A stretch of 64,000 nucleotides of DNA from an uncultured Blautia sp. (GTDB lineage Bacteria > Bacillota > Clostridia > Lachnospirales > Lachnospiraceae): NCBI GenBank assembly GCA_900551075.1, contig URVB01000001.1, positions 166,520-230,519 on the forward strand, in the 5' to 3' direction. This document shows positions 47,226 to 55,458 of the stretch, piece after piece. A program made the translations under genes and the position numbers. How positions within the stretch are numbered: the stretch's first letter is position 1; every line of letters begins with the position of its first letter. The notes beneath the pieces are model-generated. The model saw only the letters and a list, made by a program, of their open reading frames with translations. It was not told the DNA's origin and searched no databases.

Positions 47226-48626
47226 TCATTCACCGCGCAGATATGCCTTTACATCCTCTTCAACCGGATCATATAAATCCGGTTTGATACCGATATATTT
47301 ACATGCCTCGTACAATACCGGGACAACGTTTTTGTGAATACCTACACAATGATGAATGTACGGTCCTTCTACGATCTTTGCTTCCAGACGTTTGATATTT
47401 TCTACTTCCACCCAGAGATAGGTTCCCATACCCTTCGGGCCTTCCACACCCTTTGCGTTGCCCAGGAGCAGGGAATATTCTCCGTTATCACCATCGAAAC
47501 GTACAAGGGTAATCTCTCCATGCTTTGCTTCTGCCGTAATCGCACCCGGATGATCGAATGCCAGCGGATATGTAATCTTCGGAGTTTCTTTAGCAACGGA
47601 AATCGGCCATGGACCGCAATGCTGCAGCAGCTCACCGTTTTTATTATCCGGATGGCGGATCGTCCAGTCTGCAAAGAAGCCTCTCGTTTCGCCCATTCCG
47701 GCAGCTTCTGCCATAAGAGCGGTAATTGCGCCATGGATATCTGTCTCACAGACAATCGGAATACCTTCCTCATTCAAAAGTGCATTTGCCGCACACGGCA
47801 TGATTCCCAACTCAGACTGCAACTGATTCCAGCACTGAATAGCGCCGGCCTGACACCCGTATTTGTCAATCAGAGCTTTCATGGCAACCTTCAGTGCCGC
47901 AATATTTTCCAGTTCCTCTTCTTCCACATCAATGATCATATTTTCTCTGCAGTACTCCATAACCTTAGCTACTTCTGTACCTTCTTCTTTGGCTTTCTTT
48001 ACTTCATCCGTAAGCTCAGGCATCGGAACAGGAGAAAGCTGGATATTGAATTTCTCCAATAATTCACCTTCATTGCACATAGTCGTCCAGAAGTCAAACG
48101 GTCTTGTTGAAATCTGAAGAATACGCATATTACGGAATCTCTTTACAACATTGCATACTGCCATAAAATCACGAAGACCTCTCTCAAATACAGGATCATC
48201 CAAACGGCAGTTCGTCATATAAGTAAACGGAACCCGGAAACGTCTCAATACCTTTCCGGTTGCGAACAGACCGCACTGCGTATCACGAAGACGCACTCCA
48301 TTGGGCTCAGGACGTTCGTCCAGAGGCCCCCAGAGAAGAACCGGTACATTCAGCTCTTTTGCCAGACGCGCACATTCATACTCTGTTCCAAAGTTGCAGT
48401 GCGGCAGGAACAGGCCGTCAATTTTTTCAGCTTTGAATTTCTCAGCGATTTTTATTCTGTCATCATCATTATAAAGAAGCCCTTCTTCGTTGATGTCCGT
48501 AATGTCCACAAAATCAACACCCAGCTCTTTCAGGCGGTCTGCAGTAAGACCTCTGTACTTGATAGCATCCGGCGCACTGAAAATGCTTCTTCGGGTCGGT
48601 GCATATCCTAATTTGATGTGATCCAT
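47226..48626 (-). CDS. L-fucose/L-arabinose isomerase-family protein
   Basis: 466 residues. The fucose-isomerase-fold marks are GLFLPHCNFGTEYECARLAK, PVLLWGPLDERPEPNGVRLR, IQCWNQLQSELGIMPC, CETDIHGAITALMAEAAGMG (metal-ligand Glu and Asp) and a late HHCVGIH histidine. These enzymes convert aldoses to ketoses with Mn2+. The position in an operon with a FGGY kinase and transketolase suggests it makes the ketose that is then phosphorylated. ATG at 48626 follows GGAGG. First gene of the operon. Confidence 0.87.
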   Translation of the reverse strand: MDHIKLGYAPTRRSIFSAPDAIKYRGLTADRLKELGVDFVDITDINEEGLLYNDDDRIKIAEKFKAEKIDGLFLPHCNFGTEYECARLAKELNVPVLLWGPLDERPEPNGVRLRDTQCGLFATGKVLRRFRVPFTYMTNCRLDDPVFERGLRDFMAVCNVVKRFRNMRILQISTRPFDFWTTMCNEGELLEKFNIQLSPVPMPELTDEVKKAKEEGTEVAKVMEYCRENMIIDVEEEELENIAALKVAMKALIDKYGCQAGAIQCWNQLQSELGIMPCAANALLNEEGIPIVCETDIHGAITALMAEAAGMGETRGFFADWTIRHPDNKNGELLQHCGPWPISVAKETPKITYPLAFDHPGAITAEAKHGEITLVRFDGDNGEYSLLLGNAKGVEGPKGMGTYLWVEVENIKRLEAKIVEGPYIHHCVGIHKNVVPVLYEACKYIGIKPDLYDPVEEDVKAYLRGE

Positions 48627-48691
48627 GTTTGTTTCCTCCTTCATCATATAGTTTCTTTTCAGGCAGATTGACTTATTTGTTTCTAAACATC

Positions 48692-48719
48692 ATTATAAAC
48701 TGTTTATATATTTTTTCAA
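48692..48719 (-). promoter_or_regulatory. Promoter of the isomerase-transketolase-kinase operon
   Basis: -35 TTGAAA (plus strand 48714-48719), 16-base spacer, -10 TATAAT (48692-48697). The operator palindrome at 48694-48708 covers the -10 and half the spacer. Confidence 0.8.
48694..48708. promoter_or_regulatory. LacI-type operator O1
   Basis: Perfect palindrome TATAAACTGTTTATA. Overlaps the promoter, consistent with repression. Confidence 0.8.
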
Positions 48720-48832
48720 TATAAATTTATCTGTATGTTTATAAAACAGGATATTTCACAATTTTGCAGTTCATTTTTTGTGTGTTTTATACTAATTTTA
48801 AGGATTGTTGAGATTTTTTAAGACATTATATT

Positions 48833-48846
48833 TATAAACGTTTATA
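48833..48846. promoter_or_regulatory. LacI-type operator O2
   Basis: Perfect palindrome TATAAACGTTTATA, 139 bases from O1, with a further CATAAAC half-site close by. The spacing could permit DNA looping. Confidence 0.75.
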
Positions 48847-48898
48847 TAAACATTCATAAACAAAATCAATGAAACAAAAGAAATATCAGAGAACTAAA

Positions 48899-48918
48899 CG
48901 GAGTACTTTTCTATGAAA
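48899..48918 (-). repeat. Recurrent 20-bp motif beside a terminator, copy 2
   Basis: CGGAGTACTTTTCTATGAAA, next to the terminator of the second lacI gene. See 19021-19040 and 62881-62900. Confidence 0.75.
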
Positions 48919-48921
48919 CAG

Positions 48922-48954
48922 TAAAACGCCATGCTTGACACAGCATGGCGTTCT
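48922..48954 (-). terminator. Terminator of the second lacI gene
   Basis: AACGCCATGCT / AGCATGGCGTT, perfect 11-bp stem with TGACAC loop, followed on the minus strand by TTTAC. Confidence 0.85.
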
Positions 48955-48963
48955 CAAATAATC

Positions 48964-49965
48964 TTACATCTTTTTTACTGTACTGCGGTATACAATCCTC
49001 GGACACACCTGGGTTTTAATCACTGCATCCGCCGCAATCCCCTCAATCATCTCTGCCAGCCGGCGCACTGCCATCTTACCCATTTCTCTGTTCGGAACCC
49101 GGAGCGTCGTAAGCGGCGGAGAAGAGATTTCACAGAAAGGCAGATCATCAAAGCCTACAATAGAAACATCCTCCGGAATACGCATCCCCATTTCCTGCAA
49201 TGCCTTCATTGCGCCAAGGGCAATCATATCATTGTCTGCAAAAAATGCAGTCGGAAGCCTTGGGTTTTTCTGAAGATACCGGAGCATATCCTGATAAGCG
49301 CCGTTGGAGGAGGTCCCCAGCGTTACGGTATACTCCTCTTTATAAGGTATTTTCCGTTTCTTAAGTGCGGTCTGGAAGCCCACAAACCGGGAACGAAAGC
49401 CCTTGATACGGAAAGCGCCTCTCAAATATCCCACCTCTGTATGACCATTCTCCAGCAAATGCTCCGTCATCATGCGGGCCGCATCAGCATTATTGATCAA
49501 TACGGAATTGAACTCCATGGACTCTGTCCAATGATCCAGAATCACCAACGGGCAAGGTGCATTTCTGTAGGGTTCCAGATCGCCATCCATCATCTCCGTA
49601 GCCAGAACAACCACAGCAGCTCCCTGTTCATTCAAAAGCTCCCGGACCTGGAGCTCATAATCCGGAGTCCTCTGATCTGCACGAGATATTACCATCTCAT
49701 AGCCAAGCCTGTGGCATTCTTCTTCAAAGCCCTCGATCAGGCTTTGAAAAAACGGCGTATCATCAATGATCTGTCCGTTTTTCTTAAAAATCAAAAGCTT
49801 AATCTTTGTTACTGCGTTAGCGCTCAGATATCCGGTCTCTCTCGCCACACGGAAGATTTCTTCAGCAGTCTCCCTGTTTACTCCCTTTTTGTGATTCAGA
49901 GCGTTCGATATTGTTGCAGGTGAAAAGCCGGTCATTTTACTTAGGTCGCGAATACTTACTTTCAT
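48964..49965 (-). CDS. LacI-family transcriptional regulator of the isomerase operon
   Basis: 333 residues. Head MKVSIRDLSKMTGFSPATIS then NALNHKKGVNRETAEEIF; ligand domain includes RTPDYELQVRELLNEQGAAV, AFFADNDMIALGAMKALQEM and VPNREMGKMAVRRL. It shares the strand with the isomerase operon, which starts 340 bases downstream and carries two TATAAAC palindromes. A third, imperfect site lies before its own start at 50072. It probably represses the operon until the sugar is present. Confidence 0.9.
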   Translation of the reverse strand: MKVSIRDLSKMTGFSPATISNALNHKKGVNRETAEEIFRVARETGYLSANAVTKIKLLIFKKNGQIIDDTPFFQSLIEGFEEECHRLGYEMVISRADQRTPDYELQVRELLNEQGAAVVVLATEMMDGDLEPYRNAPCPLVILDHWTESMEFNSVLINNADAARMMTEHLLENGHTEVGYLRGAFRIKGFRSRFVGFQTALKKRKIPYKEEYTVTLGTSSNGAYQDMLRYLQKNPRLPTAFFADNDMIALGAMKALQEMGMRIPEDVSIVGFDDLPFCEISSPPLTTLRVPNREMGKMAVRRLAEMIEGIAADAVIKTQVCPRIVYRSTVKKM

Positions 49966-50071
49966 ACTCTTCTCTCCTGACGTTTTTTGTCAATCTGCCA
50001 TAGTCAGGGATTCTCCCAAAGCCACTATACCACCTTTTTCACCAAAAGACAAATCATAATTTCATATTTTT

Positions 50072-50086
50072 TGTAAACTATTTATA
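50072..50086. promoter_or_regulatory. Imperfect LacI-type operator upstream of the second lacI gene
   Basis: TGTAAACTATTTATA matches the operator TATAAACTGTTTATA at 13 of 15 positions. Suggests autoregulation. Confidence 0.55.
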
Positions 50087-50104
50087 GCTTCGTTTATAAC
50101 TTTT

Positions 50105-50536
50105 TTATAAATTTGCCAATTCGTCCTGGCATACCGGCTTCATTCCGTTGGCTTTGAGCACCTCTGTTGCCTTTTGATTATTCTCTACACGGAAAATCAT
50201 ATAAGCAACACCTGCCTTGCGGGTCGTAAATGCATACATATATTCCACATTCACATCATTTTCTCCCAAAATGCGGATAACCTTAGAAAGTCCGCCCGGT
50301 TCATCCGGGATAGCAACCGCCAATACCTTCGTAATAGAGAAAACATACCCCTCATCCCTCAATACGGTAGATGCATTATAAACATCGTCTACAATGATCC
50401 GCACAATCCCAAAATCCTCTGCTTCCGCCAGGGATAATGCACGCATATCAATTGCATTTCTGGAAAGAATATCCGTAAAATCCGCCAATCTGCCCGGTTT
50501 GTTCTCTAAAAACACGGAAATCTGTTTCACTGTCAT
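50105..50536 (-). CDS. Tandem ACT-domain protein
   Basis: 143 residues made of two ACT domains: VKQISVFLENKPGRLADFTD and, after the linker, VLAVAIPDEPGGLSKVIRIL. ACT pairs bind amino acids and regulate enzymes. It is usually paired with paaK in Clostridia, and here it lies 21 bases downstream of paaK on the same strand. It probably senses an aromatic or branched-chain amino acid to adjust the ligase or related flux. Confidence 0.9.
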   Translation of the reverse strand: MTVKQISVFLENKPGRLADFTDILSRNAIDMRALSLAEAEDFGIVRIIVDDVYNASTVLRDEGYVFSITKVLAVAIPDEPGGLSKVIRILGENDVNVEYMYAFTTRKAGVAYMIFRVENNQKATEVLKANGMKPVCQDELANL

Positions 50537-50557
50537 GGTAAAAACCCTCCTTCTTGA

Positions 50558-51865
50558 TCACTGCTGATACAGGTTACGTCTGTCGATTACACGAACAGCC
50601 TTACCTTCACTTCTGGTAATCGCCTTCGGATTCACAAGCTTAACCTTAGCATAGATTCCGAGCATTGCCTTCAGGCCATCCACCAGCTCCTTCTCCCTTG
50701 CAGATACTTCCTTCAGACTGTCAGAGAACATTTCCGGAGTCATTTCTACCTGAACCTCAATGGTATCACTGTTGTTGACACGGTCAACGATGATCTGATA
50801 GTTGGCCGGATATCCTTTGTTCATCAGAACGGTCTCAATCTGGGATGGGAATACATTTACGCCTTTGACAATCAGCATATCATCGCTTCGTCCCAGAGGC
50901 TTCGTCATCTTCACGTGCGTTCTGCCGCAGGAGCACTTTTCTCTGCTCAGGATACAAATATCACGGGTACGATACCGGATCAGCGGGAATGCCTCCTTTG
51001 TGATGCTTGTAAATACCAGCTCTCCTTTTTCGCCATCCGGAAGAACTTCTCCTGTCTTGGGATTAATAATTTCCGCAACAAAATGATCCTCATTTACATG
51101 CATACCAGACTGTGCAGAACACTCAAAGGATACGCCGGGACCGGAAATCTCTGTCAGTCCATAGATATCATAAGCTTTGATACCGAGCTTCTCCTCAATA
51201 TCACGGCGCATCTCCTCAGTCCATGCTTCTGCACCAAAAATACCCGCTTTTAACTTGATCTGGTCACGCACACCCTTCTCATAAATACTTTCCGCCAGGT
51301 AAGCAGCATACGAAGGAGTACAGCAAAGAATTGTGGAACCCAGGTCTGTCATAAACTGAATCTGACGCTCTGTATTGCCGGAGGACATCGGCAGTGTCAG
51401 ACATCCAACCTTATGGGAACCGCCATTTAACCCGGGTCCTCCGGTGAACAGTCCATATCCATAGCTGACATGACATACATCTTCATTGGTTCCGCCTGCC
51501 GCCATGATCGCTCTTGCGCAGCATTCATCCCACAAATCAACGTCATGCTGCGTATAGAATGCGACTACTCTTCTTCCGGTCGTTCCGCTTGTGGACTGAA
51601 TACGTACACACTCACTCAACGGACGCGCCAACAATCCATACGGATAGCAGTCGCGCAGGTCATCCTTCGTAATAAACGGCAGCTTATGTAAGTCATCAAT
51701 AGATTGGATATCCCCCGGCTCCAGCCCTACATCTTCCATTCTCTTTCTATAGTAGGGCACATTGTCCCACACGTTCTGCACCTGTTTTACCAGTCGTTCA
51801 CTCTGCCACTCCCGAATCTGCTCTCTGGAAGCGCATTCAATCTCTGGCTGATAATATCTCTCCAT
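50558..51865 (-). CDS. paaK: Phenylacetate-CoA ligase family enzyme
   Basis: 435 residues, ANL adenylating superfamily. IQSTSGTTGRRVVAFYTQHD is the phosphate-binding loop, AYDIYGLTEISGPGVSFEC the adenine-binding motif and YRTRDICIL the hinge Asp region; CSCGRTH is the cysteine set of PaaK enzymes. It activates arylacetates such as phenylacetate or indoleacetate to CoA thioesters, commonly in amino-acid fermentation and often beside indolepyruvate oxidoreductase (none here). ATG at 51865 follows AAAGG. Confidence 0.92.
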   Translation of the reverse strand: MERYYQPEIECASREQIREWQSERLVKQVQNVWDNVPYYRKRMEDVGLEPGDIQSIDDLHKLPFITKDDLRDCYPYGLLARPLSECVRIQSTSGTTGRRVVAFYTQHDVDLWDECCARAIMAAGGTNEDVCHVSYGYGLFTGGPGLNGGSHKVGCLTLPMSSGNTERQIQFMTDLGSTILCCTPSYAAYLAESIYEKGVRDQIKLKAGIFGAEAWTEEMRRDIEEKLGIKAYDIYGLTEISGPGVSFECSAQSGMHVNEDHFVAEIINPKTGEVLPDGEKGELVFTSITKEAFPLIRYRTRDICILSREKCSCGRTHVKMTKPLGRSDDMLIVKGVNVFPSQIETVLMNKGYPANYQIIVDRVNNSDTIEVQVEMTPEMFSDSLKEVSAREKELVDGLKAMLGIYAKVKLVNPKAITRSEGKAVRVIDRRNLYQQ

Positions 51866-51916
51866 ATTTTTAATCCTTTCTTTACGTTTTGCCGGCACGG
51901 GCATTCATATGACATT

Positions 51917-51945
51917 ACTATATCACTTTATTACTTCAACGTAAA
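51917..51945 (-). promoter_or_regulatory. paaK promoter
   Basis: TTTACG (plus strand 51940-51945), 17-base spacer, TATAGT (51917-51922). Separate from the upstream candidate RNA. Confidence 0.55.
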
Positions 51946-51995
51946 CAATTTTTTGCTGAAAATATAGAGTTTTCTTAGTTATTTTGTATACATTT

Positions 51996-52177
51996 AATGA
52001 GGGCTGTTTCCAGCCCTCACTCAGAATATAAAAGACTAGACTTCGGAGTTATTCTCCTTAGAATGCAAGACAATACATACGCATTATGTATCATAAAGAC
52101 GTGAACCGTATTGGAAATGGTCTGCGCAAAACCATTCACGGACTTCTTAAGACTGCAAATAAATGTAATTACTATGT
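51996..52177 (-). ncRNA. Candidate structured small RNA
   Basis: About 180 nt read leftward from the promoter at 52184-52216, with no plausible coding frame. Four hairpins are visible in order: a long one with arms near 52140-52150 and 52094-52103 (GTCCGTGAA / TTCACGTC, apical GGTTTTGCGCAGACC); ATACATA/TATGTAT (about 52072-52090); GGAG-AATAA-CTCC (about 52043-52055); and the closing GAGGGCTG/CAGCCCTC (51999-52018), which could end transcription. I could not match it to a known RNA family; 6S-like or a sporulation RNA are guesses. Confidence 0.5.
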
Positions 52178-52183
52178 ACTCTT

Positions 52184-52216
52184 ATTATAGCTCAAAGCTG
52201 CCGCAAAATTTGTCAA
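52184..52216 (-). promoter_or_regulatory. Spo0A-type promoter with 21-bp spacer, candidate RNA
   Basis: -35 TTGACA (plus 52211-52216), 21-base spacer, -10 TATAAT (52184-52189). The -35 lies in AATTTGACAAATT, whose reverse TTTGTCAAA resembles the 0A box (TGTCGAA, one mismatch). Normal spacers are 16-18; a long spacer with a 0A box over the -35 is the layout of Spo0A-activated sigma-A promoters. It matches the spoIIG promoter at 54576. Confidence 0.65.
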
Positions 52217-52248
52217 ATTGCCTGTAAAATGAAAGATTTTTCAATATT

Positions 52249-52304
52249 CGGTACAGGGCTCATCCCTTCCTCTTCCTTTCCCCGGAACGTAAATCCCTGT
52301 ACCG
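52249..52304 (-). terminator. Long hairpin after the helical-bundle gene
   Basis: CGGTACAGGG (52249-52258) and CCCTGTACCG (52295-52304) form a perfect 10-bp stem enclosing a C/T-rich loop, 9 bases past the gene end. T-run is weak. Confidence 0.5.
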
Positions 52305-52312
52305 GAAATATA

Positions 52313-52744
52313 CTACAGATATTCTTTTAATTCTTCCACATTCTTCTCCTCAAACTCCCGCAAATCTTCCATAAGCTTTTTAATATCCTTTTCCACATTT
52401 CCCTCATATTGATGCAGCTTCTTTACCGCATCGATAATTCCCATAGTACTTCCGTTGATCAGCATTCCGGCTATATTGGAAGCAGACTGATCATTCACGG
52501 TCTGTATATTTACCATAAGATAAGTTTTGATTTTGTCAAACGCGCTAAGTCCTTTTTCATCGTAGCCGTTTTGGTTCAGCATTTTTCTTGCCCGCTTATG
52601 AAATTTTTCATAGCCTTCCAAATGATTCTCCAAAAATCCTTTGAAGGAAATATCCTCTGTAATCTCTATCAATTGCTGCAGCGTACCCACACCCATCTGA
52701 GAATTCTGATAAACAAAATTTAACAGCTCCGTATTTGCATTCAT
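52313..52744 (-). CDS. Small all-helical protein (ferritin-like bundle, unidentified)
   Basis: 143 residues predicted as four helices: LLNFVYQNSQMGVGTLQQLI, FKGFLENHLEGYEKFHKRAR, a SAFDKIKTYLMVNIQTVNDQ segment with ASNIAGMLINGSTMGIIDAV, and NVEKDIKKLMEDLREFEEKN. This pattern resembles small DUF2383/ferritin-like proteins. E/H pairs that could bind metal are visible (ENHLEGYEKFH) but not diagnostic. It lies downstream of sigE with its own AAAGGAG site and a hairpin after it. A stress or sporulation role is only a guess from location. Confidence 0.55.
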   Translation of the reverse strand: MNANTELLNFVYQNSQMGVGTLQQLIEITEDISFKGFLENHLEGYEKFHKRARKMLNQNGYDEKGLSAFDKIKTYLMVNIQTVNDQSASNIAGMLINGSTMGIIDAVKKLHQYEGNVEKDIKKLMEDLREFEEKNVEELKEYL

Positions 52745-52825
52745 AATGTATACTCCTTTTTTTATAGTATGTACAGTTTTTCTTCTGATTATCCTTTACG
52801 GAAGTAAAAAACAGTGTAAACAGCA

Positions 52826-52870
52826 AAGCCGCGGCTGCCGGAATATATCCCTCCCAACAGCCGCGGCCTT
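52826..52870 (-). terminator. sigE terminator
   Basis: GCCGCGGCTG (52828-52837) and CAGCCGCGGC (52858-52867), perfect 10-bp GC-rich stem, about 65 bases past the sigE stop. Confidence 0.75.
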
Positions 52871-52933
52871 GTTTGACCTGTTTTTTGTATTAATCCGCAT
52901 CGAACAAATTTCTTTCATGCTTCTTTCTGTTCG

Positions 52934-53662
52934 TCACTCGTATTTTACAATCTCTTTTTTAAGGCGCTTCATAATTCTTTTTTCCAGGCGGGAGATATAG
53001 GATTGGGAGATTCCCAGAAGATCCGCAACCTCCTTCTGCGTTTTTTCTCTGCCTTCCGCATTGTTAAGACCAAAGCGGAGCTTAATGATGGTCTGCTCCC
53101 TTGGCGAAAGCTTACTGATCGCTTTTCCAAGAAGCGCAATTTCCACTTCATCCTCCAGATGCCGGGAGATCACATCCTCATCTGTACCAAGGATGTCCGA
53201 AAGCAGCAGCTCATTGCCATCCCAGTCTACATTCAGGGGTTCATCAATAGAAACCTCCATTTTTGTCTTGCTGTTGCGTCTGAGATACATGAGAATTTCA
53301 TTCTCAATGCAGCGTGAAGCATAGGTTGCCAGTTTGATCTTTTTCACAGGATTAAAGGTATTGATGGCCTTGATCAGCCCAATTGTCCCAATCGAAATCA
53401 AATCCTCCACACCCACACCTGTATTATCAAATTTCTTGGCAATATAAACGACGAGCCGAAGATTATGCTCAATCAAAAGTGCTTTCGCTTCCTTTTCCTG
53501 TTCCGTCCCCAGCATTTCTATGACATATGCCTCTCTCTGCGGCTCCAAAGGCGCCGGCAGGACATCTGTCCCCCCGATATAATAAATTTCCCTCGGCCCC
53601 GAGAATACAAATCTCTGAAGAACCTGGAACGGACTATAGTTTAAGCCTGCTGCTCTGCTCAT
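52934..53662 (-). CDS. sigE: Sporulation sigma factor SigE precursor
   Basis: 242 residues. An N-terminal pro-sequence of about 26 residues precedes [16 protein letters not shown], the conserved cleavage region. Region 2 ([36 protein letters not shown]) binds core RNA polymerase and the -10. Region 4.2 ([20 protein letters not shown]) binds the -35. SigE directs the mother-cell programme after cleavage by SpoIIGA, encoded just upstream (14-base gap). It is strong evidence that the organism can sporulate. Confidence 0.97.
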   Translation of the reverse strand: MSRAAGLNYSPFQVLQRFVFSGPREIYYIGGTDVLPAPLEPQREAYVIEMLGTEQEKEAKALLIEHNLRLVVYIAKKFDNTGVGVEDLISIGTIGLIKAINTFNPVKKIKLATYASRCIENEILMYLRRNSKTKMEVSIDEPLNVDWDGNELLLSDILGTDEDVISRHLEDEVEIALLGKAISKLSPREQTIIKLRFGLNNAEGREKTQKEVADLLGISQSYISRLEKRIMKRLKKEIVKYE

Positions 53663-53676
53663 AAATGTGACCCCTC

Positions 53677-54528
53677 CTAATGCAATAATCTGGAATTTAA
53701 CAGTACTTTGTACTCTTTTCCCAAAGCGGAGGGTTCAAAGGACAAGGCAAACACCGGGCCTGAAATGTGAACCGCTTCTCTGGGAGTGTGAATACAAAGA
53801 TCCTCTAACGTGATCGCCAGCAGCAGTCCCTCCCTCTGCCCTACAGTCTGATAGGGCAGGTAATGAGGCTTGAGGCCGGCAAGCTCTGTACTTTTCAGCT
53901 CCCCTGGGTTCTCTTGCAGGTGTTTCAATTTGTCTACCAATTCTCCTGACAGCATTGTTTCCAAAAGCTCGGGCTTCATAATTGAAACCGGTCCGCCGCC
54001 TATGGAATCTATAAGCAGATTGCCTGTATCATAAAATCCATAGGCAGACTGTACTTTGCCCTGATAAGACAGGGTTATCGGATAAATGTTCTTCATCCGC
54101 GTCCGGACAGAATCGGATAAATAATTCAGAGTGCTCAAGCCAAGATAAGTGCATAAGGCAAACAGCAAGAAAGTTTTCAGGGTAATGCTGCTGTCCGCAG
54201 ACATGACTTCCCAAAAACCTCCGCACAAGAATGCTGTCAGATACAGCATGATCATTGCCTTTATCAGCAATCCTCCTTTTTTCAGTCCGCATCCTATCCG
54301 CACCATACCCATGGCGCATGCGCCATGAAGCAAAATGGGTACGATCAAACTGCTATCCGTCGGTATATAGAGAATGAGGCAGGAAAACAGGGCGCCTATG
54401 GCCGCCGCAAGAAGGCATCTCTTACGGCTTCCCCTGCACCGGAACATCATCCCCACAAAACGCAGAAGAATATAATCCATCAAGAGATTCGTCACAAAGA
54501 CGATATCTATGTATACCTCGTAATACAT
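53677..54528 (-). CDS. spoIIGA: Sigma-E processing peptidase SpoIIGA
   Basis: 283 residues. Five N-terminal membrane helices ([18 protein letters not shown] through [16 protein letters not shown]) are followed by a soluble aspartic-protease domain with [10 protein letters not shown]; Asp167 is the catalytic residue. The C-terminal [11 protein letters not shown] completes the fold. It sits in the septal membrane and activates pro-SigE when signalled by SpoIIR. Its gene is preceded by a promoter with a 21-bp spacer, as expected for the Spo0A-driven spoIIG operon. Confidence 0.95.
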   Translation of the reverse strand: MYYEVYIDIVFVTNLLMDYILLRFVGMMFRCRGSRKRCLLAAAIGALFSCLILYIPTDSSLIVPILLHGACAMGMVRIGCGLKKGGLLIKAMIMLYLTAFLCGGFWEVMSADSSITLKTFLLFALCTYLGLSTLNYLSDSVRTRMKNIYPITLSYQGKVQSAYGFYDTGNLLIDSIGGGPVSIMKPELLETMLSGELVDKLKHLQENPGELKSTELAGLKPHYLPYQTVGQREGLLLAITLEDLCIHTPREAVHISGPVFALSFEPSALGKEYKVLLNSRLLH

Positions 54529-54575
54529 AAAAACCCCCTATGACCTGTCAATCCTTCACTTTGGTAAGTGAAATC

Positions 54576-54608
54576 ATTATAGGTGATAGGGGGTGCGGAT
54601 TTTGTCAA
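54576..54608 (-). promoter_or_regulatory. spoIIG promoter (Spo0A-type, 21-bp spacer)
   Basis: -35 TTGACA (plus 54603-54608), 21-base spacer, -10 TATAAT (54576-54581). TTTGTCAAAA over the -35 resembles a 0A box with one mismatch. The B. subtilis spoIIG and spoIIE promoters have the same anomaly (22 and 21 bp). Confidence 0.8.
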
Positions 54609-54705
54609 AATCAGGGAGCCAGTCCCCAGAATTTCTCGTTGCATTTCGACATGCTGAGGGCAAATTCTCATCACCGCCAGCACTGCTTTATCGTAGCTTC
54701 AGAAC

Positions 54706-54758
54706 CAAAAACAGCGGCAGAACCGCATCCCTAAGCCGCGTTTCCGTCGCTGTTTTTG
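54706..54758. terminator. Bidirectional hairpin terminator after the nitroreductase
   Basis: CAAAAACAGCG (54706-54716) and CGCTGTTTTTG (54748-54758), with A and T runs on both sides. Confidence 0.75.
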
Positions 54759-54782
54759 CACGTTATCGTTTTTGCAGACCAA

Positions 54783-55448
54783 CTACGCCCAATTGAAATT
54801 TTCTTTTCCTGCGCCAATCTCAAAATGGTATTTTGCAATGCCAAGGTCAATCTTAGAGTAAAAGCCGAACCCGGCCCTTGCAGATATCCTGTTTCCGTCC
54901 AGAAGAAAAACGAATTTCTGCTGGTTCATTGCCGTGGGCGCAAGCAGTGCGGCGGCAATTCCATTTTGGAACCACATCGGAACAGGTGCCGATGCCTTCA
55001 TCACATCTGATTGGGATTTTATCTTATGGGAAAATCCCTGTGTGCTTCCATACCCCAGCGCAATCACAATACACAGCCTTTCACCCGAATTTACAACATA
55101 GGCGGATTTGATTTTGCTGTAGGTCATCGCCACCCAGCAGGTGTTAAGTCCGAGTTCCTGTGCCCTCAAGACCAGCCGTTCACCGTAGTAGCCGCATTTT
55201 TCTTCCAGGTCTGATCCCTTTGCGCCAATCATGGCGATATAATTCCTCACGCCGCTGAATTTCCCATAGCGTGCCATAAAGCCGTCAAAGGCTTTCGGCT
55301 CGTTTGTAACAAGCTGGATATGCAGCCCGCCCTCTTCGTTGCAGGCGGCAATCTCTTTTTCCAATTCAGAAATCAGTTCCTGCTCCAGGGGCTTGTCCAG
55401 ATACTGACGGACGCTGTGCCTTGCCTTCATTACTTCTAAAATATCCAT
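54783..55448 (-). CDS. Nitroreductase-family flavoprotein
   Basis: 221 residues. The FMN-binding start MKARHSVRQYLDKPLEQELI is typical, followed by YYGERLVLRAQELGLNTCWV and LCIVIALGYGSTQGF, then APVPMWFQNGIAAALLAPTA with the NQQKF motif. The C-terminal DLGIAKYHFEIGAG is also usual. It uses NAD(P)H to reduce quinones or nitro compounds; the natural substrate is unknown. AAGGAGG precedes the ATG. It is the only intact gene of the decayed arsR-MATE cluster upstream. Confidence 0.9.
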   Translation of the reverse strand: MDILEVMKARHSVRQYLDKPLEQELISELEKEIAACNEEGGLHIQLVTNEPKAFDGFMARYGKFSGVRNYIAMIGAKGSDLEEKCGYYGERLVLRAQELGLNTCWVAMTYSKIKSAYVVNSGERLCIVIALGYGSTQGFSHKIKSQSDVMKASAPVPMWFQNGIAAALLAPTAMNQQKFVFLLDGNRISARAGFGFYSKIDLGIAKYHFEIGAGKENFNWA

Positions 55449-55458
55449 GTTAACCTCC

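Noticed and set aside
43928..48626. Sulfoquinovose transketolase pathway as explanation of the operon
   Set aside because: That route uses a split transketolase but no FGGY kinase, and no sulfo-sugar reductase or sulfonate exporter gene is present.
51996..52177. Identification of the candidate RNA as 6S RNA, or as a coding leader
   Set aside because: I could not pair the 5' and 3' ends as a 6S closing stem. The best frames (14 and 25 codons) lack ribosome sites.
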